A DNA stretch of 64,000 nt from Okeania sp. KiyG1 (lineage in GTDB: Bacteria; Cyanobacteriota; Cyanobacteriia; Cyanobacteriales; Microcoleaceae), in NCBI RefSeq assembly GCF_014132355.1, contig NZ_BLZO01000070.1:1-64000 (forward strand), read 5' to 3'. The notes beneath the pieces were generated by a model, which was not told the origin of the DNA, ran no database searches, and saw nothing but the letters and a program-made list of their open reading frames with translations. Shown piece after piece: positions 56,376 to 63,680 of this stretch; position 1 is the stretch's first letter, and each line of letters begins with the position of its first letter. The position numbers were made by a program, and so were the translations under genes.

Positions 56376-57434
56376 CTATCCTTTAAATCTATAGCAATAG
56401 CACCCATTAAGCTTGATGAACTCCCAACCTAGCAAACTCATTACTTGGTGGCGTTTAGCAGTGTTTGTTTTTGGGAATATTCCACCGACTACTCCTCGGT
56501 TAAAACAAGCGATCGCCTCTGACGAAGTTATCGTAGTATCAACGAGTTTCTCGCCTTTGACAATTCGTTTTGAATTGATTAAGTGAAAGCGGTGAATCGT
56601 TGAATCTAAGATAGGTTTTAAATATCTTGTCTCAGCGATATACTCTTGAACGGGGTATGATAAAAGCATTGCATGGTGTAATACTTCAGGTGCGCTCTTA
56701 CTAGGTGCAGGAGGATTGTTATTGCTTTTCTCCTGTACCTTTTCCTTAGGAGGATCTTGAGAATCTGCCATAGCAGTTGAGCGAATCTGATATCCAGCTA
56801 ATTGATGGAAGAAGACGCGAGTACCAGCGATCAGCATTGCAGTAGTTAATTTTGGGTTGTCATTAGGTATCCATTCTGCAATGATTTTTTCCGGGATTAA
56901 GGAAACCCTTTGAATCCCCCCTGGAGTTTGGACTTCAACCATTTTTACTTTGACTGAGGAAACCCCCTGAAGTTTAACAACTCGCTTAGAGATAGCTCCC
57001 TGGGTTACGCCTGACAATCTCGCGTAACCTTTTATAGAGCAAAAGCTTTCTCCAGTTTCAGTGTTAATGATAATCTCAATCCCATCATCGCTAATAAAAG
57101 TTTTGTGGACTAATTCACGCTCTTCAGACTTTCCCTTCGCTTGTTTCTCAGGAGATGGTTCCACTAAGACCTTACGCGCCTTCTGCGGATACTTAGCAGC
57201 TTCATACATTTCTAAGCATTTTCGGTCTATCTCTACTTCAAAATATTCTATATAGGAAATCGCCGGGAAGAACTTCTCCCAGTCACTATTCAGTGATTCA
57301 GTACCTACAAAAAAATCTAAATTCTCTGCCACCAAAGACTCACCTTCTAGTGAAATTAATTCATTGTCAGAGCTGTAAGTAGCCGTCAACTCCCAAAAAT
57401 TTCCTACGAACTTTAATTTTCTCATGTTTCTCAT
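56376..57434 (-). CDS. Phage antirepressor-like protein, long paralogue
   Basis: 352 residues from ATG 57434. A domain at about residues 110-225 (GIEIIINTETGESFCSIKGY, QTPGGIQRVSLIPEKIIAEW, NDNPKL) is shared with the next gene (GVEIVINPDFPDEIFCSVAG, LTPSGINQVKLIPKYIVEEW, MDNPTA). The rest is a proline-rich linker and a C-terminal domain ending GWEFIKLNGCYCYRFKG. The longer start at 57527 would place a terminator's T tract and a conserved leader hairpin inside the coding region, so it was not chosen. Transcription regulation is an inference. Confidence 0.6.
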   Translation of the reverse strand: MRNMRKLKFVGNFWELTATYSSDNELISLEGESLVAENLDFFVGTESLNSDWEKFFPAISYIEYFEVEIDRKCLEMYEAAKYPQKARKVLVEPSPEKQAKGKSEERELVHKTFISDDGIEIIINTETGESFCSIKGYARLSGVTQGAISKRVVKLQGVSSVKVKMVEVQTPGGIQRVSLIPEKIIAEWIPNDNPKLTTAMLIAGTRVFFHQLAGYQIRSTAMADSQDPPKEKVQEKSNNNPPAPSKSAPEVLHHAMLLSYPVQEYIAETRYLKPILDSTIHRFHLINSKRIVKGEKLVDTTITSSEAIACFNRGVVGGIFPKTNTAKRHQVMSLLGWEFIKLNGCYCYRFKG

Positions 57435-57449
57435 GGTCAATAAAATATT

Positions 57450-57490
57450 CAGTTTCTGGGTTCGTTTGATTTTGTGAACCCAGATGACTG
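57450..57490 (-). promoter_or_regulatory. 5'-leader hairpin, type shared with 58299-58347
   Basis: Inner stem TCTGGGTTC (57455-57463) / GAACCCAGA (57476-57484), 12-nt loop, outer CAGT/ACTG, with a 1-by-2 internal loop (T / TG). It ends 16 nt before ATG 57434. Compared with the sibling leader, two inner base pairs change in a compensatory way. Confidence 0.65.
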
Positions 57491-57525
57491 TATTTTTACT
57501 GGGGTAATCGCAGTAACTACCGTTC

Positions 57526-57560
57526 AAAAAGGATAGGAGATCCTAACAGCGGATCTCCTA
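57526..57560 (-). terminator. Rho-independent terminator between the paralogues
   Basis: TAGGAGATCC (57560-57551) pairs with GGATCTCCTA (57543-57534) around GCTGTTA, followed by five Ts (57530-57526). It lies 19 bp after the stop of the 57579-58283 gene. Confidence 0.8.
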
Positions 57561-57578
57561 GAGAGAATTAATCAAAAA

Positions 57579-58283
57579 TTACTTGTGGCGGGAACGATGT
57601 TTAGCTAAAGCTTTAATAAGTTTATTGTTAAAATTGTAGCTAAGCGGGTATTGAGACATAGAAGCCAAGAAGTGGAATGCGTCTTCACTTATCGCTCTTG
57701 CTCCGCGAACATCTAACTGGCCTACCTTGATGCAACAGAATCTTATTTCACGCCTGTCCAGATGTTTGAATAGCAAAGCTGCATCACTTAGCCCCAGATA
57801 TTTACAAACACCATCCACGAGGAACCAGAGCCCTTCTTCATCATCTGTAGCGATTTCTATCTCACATTCTTCTGAAAAGTAAAATTTTACAATGTCTTCC
57901 TCATCAAGAACCAATTTCTTGATATTTTTACTTTTCCAATGAGAGAAACTGCGATATACGGTTTTCCAGATAAAGGGAGATGGATAATGGGAGATTGCGA
58001 ATTGAAATTTTGCAAGCGCTGTTGGGTTATCCATCCGCAACCACTCCTCAACGATATATTTCGGTATTAATTTGACTTGATTAATACCCGAAGGGGTTAG
58101 TATTTTGACGACATCAAATTCAATGCCGGACTTTTTAATCCGATAAGAAATCGGCCTTGGGGGCATCTCGGCGAGACGGCGATATCCTGCTACGGAACAG
58201 AAAATTTCATCAGGAAAATCAGGGTTTATTACAATTTCAACTCCGGTATTGCTTTGGAGCATTTTGTAGGTTAAATTAGTCAT
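57579..58283 (-). CDS. Phage antirepressor-like protein, short paralogue
   Basis: 234 residues. The N-terminal about 95 residues are homologous to the middle of the 56376-57434 protein. The C-terminal half (FSEECEIEIATDDEEGLWFL, then VDGVCKYLGLSDAALLFKHL, DRREIRFCCIKVG) resembles a BRO-N/KilA-type domain of phage antirepressors (W-FV..DVC..LGLS). The leader hairpin 58299-58347 ends 16 nt before its ATG. Likely DNA-binding regulator; target unknown. Confidence 0.65.
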   Translation of the reverse strand: MTNLTYKMLQSNTGVEIVINPDFPDEIFCSVAGYRRLAEMPPRPISYRIKKSGIEFDVVKILTPSGINQVKLIPKYIVEEWLRMDNPTALAKFQFAISHYPSPFIWKTVYRSFSHWKSKNIKKLVLDEEDIVKFYFSEECEIEIATDDEEGLWFLVDGVCKYLGLSDAALLFKHLDRREIRFCCIKVGQLDVRGARAISEDAFHFLASMSQYPLSYNFNNKLIKALAKHRSRHK

Positions 58284-58298
58284 AATGTTCTTTTGTTG

Positions 58299-58356
58299 GA
58301 ATACAGTTTCTGAGATCAGTTAAAAAGAATCTCAGATGACTGTATTCTTTTTTTTT
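58299..58356 (-). promoter_or_regulatory. 5'-leader hairpin with T tract on the opposite strand
   Basis: Inner stem TCTGAGAT (58309-58316) / ATCTCAGA (58329-58336), 12-nt loop, outer GAATACAGT (58299-58307) / ACTGTATTC (58339-58347), with the same T / TG internal loop as 57450-57490. On the plus strand nine Ts follow (58348-58356), so it would also read as a terminator in that direction. Confidence 0.65.
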
Positions 58357-58421
58357 GCTCTCTAAGAAATTGCTATCATGTAGAAAAGATTTTCAGTCAA
58401 AAAAGAAGAGTAATTAGAACT

Positions 58422-58877
58422 ATGTATGATATTCTCTCTGGATACACCTGGGACGACATTGGTGTCACTTATGGGTTTAACACTAATGTGCCAATAGAAA
58501 TGCGAGAAAAGTTTCATAAAGCTGCTGATGACATCACAGGAAAGACTAGACTAACCCTAACTGAATCACCTACACCTGATATTTTTATAGGATTCGCAGA
58601 CACTCAAGGGTTCTTAGCCCTGGCTCATTACCCCGGTGAGTTTCTCATCAGTGGTGATATATTCCTTTCTCCAGAGCTATTGCAACAACCTGAGCGGTAT
58701 CAGGACTTCGTTGTGATACATGAGTTCGGTCATGCATTGGGGTTGGGTCACACTGATCGACAGGATTCAGTGATGACCGATAATTTAACGGGAATGGGAG
58801 TTGAGCAGATGTCTACCCAACTTACCCCCCTTGATACTTGGGCGATAGAGACTAGTTATCGCGATATTGTTGGCTAA
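58422..58877 (+). CDS. Matrixin-like (M10) zinc metalloprotease
   Basis: 151 residues. The zinc motif is HEFGHALGLGH (H100, E101, H104, H110), with a Met-turn methionine at 119 (DSVMTDN). The N-terminal part TYGFNTNVPIEMREKFHKAA, then ITGKTRLTLTESPTPDIFIG is like reprolysin/matrixin folds. There is no signal peptide and no prodomain. Its end overlaps the convergent gene by 26 bp. A phage-encoded intracellular protease is unusual; the substrate is unknown. Confidence 0.8.
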   Translation: MYDILSGYTWDDIGVTYGFNTNVPIEMREKFHKAADDITGKTRLTLTESPTPDIFIGFADTQGFLALAHYPGEFLISGDIFLSPELLQQPERYQDFVVIHEFGHALGLGHTDRQDSVMTDNLTGMGVEQMSTQLTPLDTWAIETSYRDIVG

Positions 58878-59427
58878 ATAACTGCTCTACTGCATGAGAA
58901 ACTCCTTTGTTTCTCATGAACTCTGTTAGTTTCCCTGTCTTAGCATACACAGAGAATATATCGACAAATGCATGTTCTTCAAACATGCAATATGCATTAG
59001 CTATCGCGATAGCTACACGACTAAAAAACACCCACTTACCTAATATTTCTATCGTGGGAACGAGTTCTATATCCTCTTCATCTTTTCCCAAACACAACAC
59101 CATTGCATAGGGTCCACATTCGCAGCGAAACAGCACCGTTTCATAAAAACTCTCTATTACATAAGTACCTGTTTTCTCTAAGAAATCGACTATTTCTTTT
59201 TCAGATATCGAATATAGTTCAGCCATCTTTGATATAGCAGCTTCGCTAGATTTTGCATTTTTTTTCATTTCAATAATTCCTCGATTTTTTTCTTTAATTG
59301 ATTGCTCGTAAGTTTTGACAATTCGGAAAGTTTTTCCCTCTACTTTTACCCAGCAGGTAACGATACCAGCCAAGGTTCTTAGGTACATATCGGCTTTAGC
59401 TCTGTCTCTAGTGGCTAACAATTCCAT
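58852..59427 (-). CDS. Hypothetical protein
   Basis: 191 residues, unrecognised. Features: MELLATRDRAKADMYLRTLA, a lysine-rich centre (GIIEMKKNAKSSEAAISKMA) and IEILGKWVFFSRVAIAIANA. It overlaps the upstream gene 59408-59875 by 20 bp, so the two are translated from one message. It might be a regulator (YSISEKEIVDFLE resembles a helix-turn-helix). Confidence 0.45.
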   Translation of the reverse strand: MELLATRDRAKADMYLRTLAGIVTCWVKVEGKTFRIVKTYEQSIKEKNRGIIEMKKNAKSSEAAISKMAELYSISEKEIVDFLEKTGTYVIESFYETVLFRCECGPYAMVLCLGKDEEDIELVPTIEILGKWVFFSRVAIAIANAYCMFEEHAFVDIFSVYAKTGKLTEFMRNKGVSHAVEQLFSQQYRDN

Positions 59428-59875
59428 TACTTTTCTTCGCTAACTCATTAGCTTTGCGAAGAAATTTCTGTAGGTCTTTATCTCTTGGTATTAGCTCTCT
59501 TCCTTCTACCAATTCCCACGGAAGTTGGATGACTATATTCGCAAGTTCTAGGCGTAGTTCACTTTCAATCTCATCGGGTGACTGTTTAAATTCAACTAGC
59601 TTGCGAAGGATAGAGTTAACTCTATCCTTATCTTTGATGATGCATACTTTTACATGATGGAAGTCAGGGTAAAGTTTTTCAATTCCTATTAATTCACCAT
59701 TAGAGGTGATAGCAAAACGTTCACCTTTCCAGCAATCATACGAAGCATTAAATTCATCTTTGGCTGATAAATAGTTTTTGACTTGAGAGTCGATAGCTAC
59801 TTGTAAGTAGTTGAAACAATAATTACAGGTAGTACAGAGGTTAAGGCAATCTTTGGTTTTTAATAGGCAAAACAT
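59408..59875 (-). CDS. Hypothetical protein with cysteine cluster
   Basis: 155 residues. CLNLCTTCNYCFNYL near the N-terminus could bind metal; the rest (SAKDEFNASYDCWKGERFAI, SPDEIESELRLELANIVIQL) is unassigned. First gene of the minus-strand pair starting just downstream of the 59910-59950 inverted repeat. Confidence 0.45.
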   Translation of the reverse strand: MFCLLKTKDCLNLCTTCNYCFNYLQVAIDSQVKNYLSAKDEFNASYDCWKGERFAITSNGELIGIEKLYPDFHHVKVCIIKDKDRVNSILRKLVEFKQSPDEIESELRLELANIVIQLPWELVEGRELIPRDKDLQKFLRKANELAKKSNGIVSH

Positions 59876-59909
59876 TTTTTCGTTGATAGGTCTATGTATG
59901 GATGATCTT

Positions 59910-59950
59910 TTTTGTACTACAAAAACATATTACAAATTTGTAGTACAAAA
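59910..59950. promoter_or_regulatory. Operator-like inverted repeat in a divergent promoter region
   Basis: TTTTGTACTACAAA (59910-59923) and TTTGTAGTACAAAA (59937-59950) are exact inverted repeats 13 bp apart. They lie between the divergent genes starting at 59875 (minus) and 60070 (plus). The half-site TTGTACTACAA is itself nearly palindromic, as expected for two repressor dimers. Confidence 0.7.
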
Positions 59951-60069
59951 TCACAAACTCTTGCCACTGAGGTAATCTAGCGGGTTTCTCTTTTATGTCC
60001 AAACTTCTTTGGGCCAATTTAATGCTAAAATAGAGAGTCATTTAACATTAGATTAAAGAGGTTGGAATT

Positions 60070-60255
60070 ATGCCCAGAGGGAAGCATAGACATGGATACA
60101 ATTGGAATGTACCTGATAAAGACAAAACAAATGTAAAAGTCCCGAAAGAAATAATGGAAGAGGTACAACAATTCGCTCAAGAATTGTGGGAGCAGAGAAA
60201 GAGGTCAGAAGAGCAGATGAGCCAAAGCGTTCAAGAGGATAGTGACAATGCCTAG
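60070..60255 (+). CDS. MPRG small protein, tandem paralogue 1
   Basis: 61 residues: MPRGKHRHGYNWNVPDKDKT, then VPKEIMEEVQQFAQELWEQR and an acidic tail. Basic N-terminus plus an amphipathic helix looks like a ribbon-helix-helix or copy-control protein, but this is not established. AGAGGTTGG precedes the ATG. Its end overlaps the next gene by 8 bp. Confidence 0.6.
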   Translation: MPRGKHRHGYNWNVPDKDKTNVKVPKEIMEEVQQFAQELWEQRKRSEEQMSQSVQEDSDNA

Positions 60256-60430
60256 AGGTGGTAGACGACATGGGTATGACTGGGGGATCTCTAAGAAGGA
60301 TCAAACCAGTGTCACAGTACCTAAGGCGATCGCAGAAAGGGTGAAAGAAATAGCTCAAGAAATATGGGAGGAGGAAAAAGCAAAAGAACAAGAGGATGAC
60401 CAAGAAGAAAATGATGATACTCAAGAGTGA
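60248..60430 (+). CDS. MPRG small protein, tandem paralogue 2
   Basis: 60 residues: MPRGGRRHGYDWGISKKDQT, then VPKAIAERVKEIAQEIWEEE, similar along its whole length to the preceding protein. An ATG two codons earlier (60242) is possible, but ATG 60248 aligns with the paralogue's start. AGAGGATAG lies upstream inside the first gene. Confidence 0.6.
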   Translation: MPRGGRRHGYDWGISKKDQTSVTVPKAIAERVKEIAQEIWEEEKAKEQEDDQEENDDTQE

Positions 60431-60531
60431 TTGACTTTCTATACTTGGGTGGTTGCTACCCACCTTCCTGCTGCTTAATTTGAGCAAACAATAGAGGCAT
60501 ATGCGCATCTGAGCGATGTCTTCAAGAATGC

Positions 60532-60768
60532 CTAGATTATTTTTTGCGTCATACCTTTAGCCCATTTCTCAAATGAACGCAAGATGTTTTTAATCTTACT
60601 CTTGGCTTGAAACATTGACTTGACATCTTCCCACAGAAGTGCGTACCTGTCAGCGTATGCTGTTTTCCAGGTTTTTAGGCGACGTAAATCACCATAGTTT
60701 TCTCTGATAATGGCTTTATCAATAAAAGAGAAATACTTTCTAAATTCAGATATTTTTGTCAAGTTCAT
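60532..60768 (-). CDS. Small hypothetical basic protein
   Basis: 78 residues from ATG 60768: MNLTKISEFRKYFSFIDKAI, then WEDVKSMFQAKSKIKNILRS. It is lysine-rich and helical, with no known family. A GTG at 60783 is in frame but lies in the leader hairpin. Confidence 0.45.
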   Translation of the reverse strand: MNLTKISEFRKYFSFIDKAIIRENYGDLRRLKTWKTAYADRYALLWEDVKSMFQAKSKIKNILRSFEKWAKGMTQKII

Positions 60769-60782
60769 AGTCTTATTAATCA

Positions 60783-60815
60783 CTGTTAGTAACTCAATCG
60801 TTGCTAACAGTTTTT
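60783..60815 (-). promoter_or_regulatory. 5'-leader hairpin, different sequence
   Basis: CTGTTAGTAAC (60783-60793) and GTTGCTAACAG (60800-60810) form an 11-bp stem (one G-T pair) with loop TCAATC. It ends 15 nt before ATG 60768, and five Ts follow on the plus strand, the layout seen at 58299-58356 and, less clearly, 57450-57490. Confidence 0.55.
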
Positions 60816-60998
60816 CTTTGCGACTGAAAATAGCCTAACATTGTTTGCAAGAAAAAATCTTTTAAGCATTATATAGATCTGCTTCGTAGTATTAATATTG
60901 CTAATATTAGTTATAAGCAAGTTTTATATAAAAGGGGTTGCTAGTTTTTGAGCAATTGCTCTATAGTAGAAACATAGCAAAAGAAAAGACGAGCAAAA

Positions 60999-61050
60999 AG
61001 GTAGGTAGCCTGAGAACCGACCGCGAAGGTTCGAGTATCGTAAGTTACCT
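60999..61050 (+). ncRNA. Short hairpin-rich stretch, unidentified
   Basis: AGGTA (60999-61003) and TACCT (61046-61050) close a region containing GAACCGACCGCGAAGGTTC. It is G+C-richer than the gap around it (60816-61285, otherwise without a gene). A leader or small RNA is possible; it could be chance. Confidence 0.25.
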
Positions 61051-61285
61051 CTCTGAATAAAGCTCACTTTACTGCTATAGGATTCTCAATTCATTTTGTT
61101 TAACAAATTATTGTAAGTAACTTGTTAAATAAACGCCGTTTTGGCGTTGAGAGTTATCTTGAATCTAGCCTGTCTGCGCTTGCAATCTATTTTTGTTGCA
61201 ATAGTTATTTATACAACCTTGTTATACAAGAACAGATACCTACAAAGACAGGCACTATCAGTACCTTGAAAATCAAATAGAGGAG

Positions 61286-62873
61286 ATGTGGAAACTCACA
61301 ATAACTTTAGAACTCTCTCCAGAGTTAGAAGCTAGGATGTGTTTGGATCCTGAAGAATACATAATTTCAGATTTAAAGCTTTTACTAGCTCCCATAGGAG
61401 AACTTATTTCCTATGAACTTGAAGAAGAAGGACCGGAAGAGTTTGATGAGATCGTTCAAAGAGTCACAGAGGCTTTCGATGGAAAAACAATAAACATTCC
61501 AGGAGGACAGCTCCCTCGTCCTTTAGGTAGTTCATACAACGAGAACCTAAATGAAGACCAGAAGAGAGCTATTGAGAACCTCAATAGTTGGTATTCAGGA
61601 GTCGAGCAGTCAACTATCTTGACTGGGGGTGGTGGCACAGGCAAGACTTATACCTTGTCTAAATGGTTATCATCATTGTTAAACGTTCAAGCAGACTTCT
61701 TAAGTCCTACACATGGAGCTAAGAAAGTGCTAGAAACCTCGCTCCAAAAAAATAGTATTTATTGCGAGGTAAATACTATAGCTCAATTCTTGGGGAAGCA
61801 GCCTGTTATTAACAGTGAGACTGGGGAACAAGAATTTAAGACAGTTGTAGACAAGGAAGGAGGTGATTTAGTCGTTTGTGACGAGTCTTCTATGATCGCC
61901 AAAGAAGACCTTGAAAGGATCCTTTCAAAAGGAAGAAAGATTTTATTCGTTGGAGATGAAGCGCAGTTACCTCCAGTGGGGAGACAATAGCTCCCGCTTT
62001 TGCGCTCGGTTGCCAGCAGATTCGGTTAAATCAAATCATGCGAGCGACTGGACATCTCGCTGAAGAAGTAGCGAAGACAAGAGATGCTTCTTTATCGGCG
62101 AGTATCTACCTTCCTAAAGCAGGAAAAGGGGTTAGTTATATCTCAATGGAGCAGGCTATTTCTATTGGCGTCGATCTATTCAAAAGTCAGGACTACGAAA
62201 AAGATGAAAATCACTGTAGGTTCTTGGCTTTTAGGAACGAAACGGTTGATTTTTTAAATCAACAATTTCGGAAGAAAGTAGGTGTAAATGCACTTTATCT
62301 TATGCATAACCGCATAAGATGCAATAAGCCAGTAACTCGCTTGTCCGATGACATGGAACGAGACTTGAATGGGTTGAGAAAAATTCAATTTAATATTTTT
62401 GTCAACATGGGTGACACGATCAAAGTGATATCGCCTCCAACGTCGATTCCGTAGAAAGTATTGTTAAAAAATTTGATGCTTTTATCAAGCGAGACGCCAT
62501 AGAGGTATTTTTTCCACTGTTAGCGGGGAAAATAATTGGATTTGAAGCGGAGATATCCAAGGGGCTTAGGTATGAATCCTACGTCCTTTCAGCCAGTTGC
62601 TCCGGACTAAAAGAAAATCTAATCACTAAGTTTCAACAAGAGCTTAAGAAGCCAAACCAAAGGGACGCTAGAAAGGTTCTCAAACTTCTTTATAATCTGG
62701 GAGATTCTTACAAGGATTTGTATGCGTCCACCGTACACAAAGCTCAAGGAGTCTCTATACGACATTGTTTCGTTTACCTAGACGATTTATTGCTATCTAA
62801 GACAATTCCACACGCTTTGTTGTACACAGCTTTCAGTAGGGCATCAGAACAACTGTACATCATCAAGGATTAA
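61286..62873 (+). pseudogene. RecD/Dda-type superfamily 1B DNA helicase, two frameshifts
   Basis: Walker A GGGGTGKT (residues 114-121), motif II VVCDESSM, motif III FVGDEAQLPPVG. After one missing G in GGGG (61978-61981) the sequence goes on in another frame as ETIAPAFALGCQQIRLNQIM to about 62440, where a second one-base loss leads to NVDSVESIVKKFDAFIKRDA. The C-terminal motifs are STVHKAQGVSIRHCFVYLDD and LLYTAFSRASEQLYI. Reassembled length is about 530 residues, close to phage T4 Dda-like helicases. Such helicases open origins or remodel forks. Confidence 0.85.
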
Positions 62874-62878
62874 TCGAA

Positions 62879-63238
62879 ATGAAAATATTTCACTGGTCTG
62901 AAATCCATTACCTTCACCATCAAATCGCTCCAATTGAGTTGATGACACTGCCTGAAGGTCATGTTTTGCAACTTAATTGTCGCTTAGCGAAAGAAGTGCA
63001 GAAACTAACAGATAAAGAGTTGCGGTACGTTCGGTTTGACAATGAATATATCAAATATCGAGTCACACAACTGTTGGCAAAAATAACAGTAAGTGACAAA
63101 AAAAGAATTCTTTCAGGTCTACTGAGTGAACTAGAGGTCTCAAAGGTAACGCCAAATAATAACTTGTTATCTGCCTCAGAATCTCAAGAAGTTGTTATGG
63201 AGACGATTACTGATGAGATCGAAAACGAACAAGTTTAA
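62879..63238 (+). CDS. Hypothetical protein
   Basis: 119 residues, starting 5 bp after the helicase stop. MKIFHWSEIHYLHHQIAPIE, then KELRYVRFDNEYIKYRVTQL; a low-complexity acidic end. No known domain. It is likely in the same operon as the helicase and the DUF1064 gene, whose start it overlaps by 26 bp. Confidence 0.55.
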   Translation: MKIFHWSEIHYLHHQIAPIELMTLPEGHVLQLNCRLAKEVQKLTDKELRYVRFDNEYIKYRVTQLLAKITVSDKKRILSGLLSELEVSKVTPNNNLLSASESQEVVMETITDEIENEQV

Positions 63239-63680
63239 TGCAGTAAAGACTACAGCTAATGGGATCAAGTTTGATTCCAAGTACGAAAGTCAAGTATATC
63301 TTAAACTCAGACATATTTTGAGACTAGAATCAATTCATTGTCACCATAGAGCAGCTTATCTAGGAGAGAACGGTCCTGACAAAAGATTGTGTATCTCCAA
63401 TGCATATTGGAGAGTCGACTTTATGATCAAAGATGGTAGCAAATCTTTATTTGCTATCGAAGCTAAAGGGCGATTTACGCAACCAGATAAGTTTAAATTT
63501 CTCTTGTGGGAATTGTATCAGAACATTCCACTTATTGTTGTTCATTCAGAACGAAATAAACCAAGAGGGTTGCACTCCAGCGGGTTAGTTCATTTCCTGG
63601 TTTGGGAGCAATTTAATTTAATGTCAGGGAAAGATTTAGTAGAATTAGTCAAGGTAATCAAGAACAGATGTCGAGGTTAA
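63213..63680 (+). CDS. DUF1064 nuclease-like protein (phage resolvase type)
   Basis: 155 residues from ATG 63213. NKFNAVKTTANGIKFDSKYE and SQVYLKLRHIL are the DUF1064 start, WRVDFMIKDGSKSLFAIEAK the PD-(D/E)xK-like core (D, E-x-K). Phage members are thought to resolve Holliday junctions. An ATG 21 nt upstream is possible but adds non-family residues. Confidence 0.75.
   Translation: MRSKTNKFNAVKTTANGIKFDSKYESQVYLKLRHILRLESIHCHHRAAYLGENGPDKRLCISNAYWRVDFMIKDGSKSLFAIEAKGRFTQPDKFKFLLWELYQNIPLIVVHSERNKPRGLHSSGLVHFLVWEQFNLMSGKDLVELVKVIKNRCRG

Noticed and set aside
57435-57527. Longer start for the long antirepressor-like protein
   Set aside because: It would begin in the terminator's T tract and translate the conserved leader hairpin; ATG 57434 keeps the 16-nt spacing seen in the paralogue.
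60068-60508. Minus-strand open frame opposite the MPRG genes
   Set aside because: Antisense of two clear paralogous genes; leucine/phenylalanine-rich content is what the reverse of Glu/Lys-rich coding gives.
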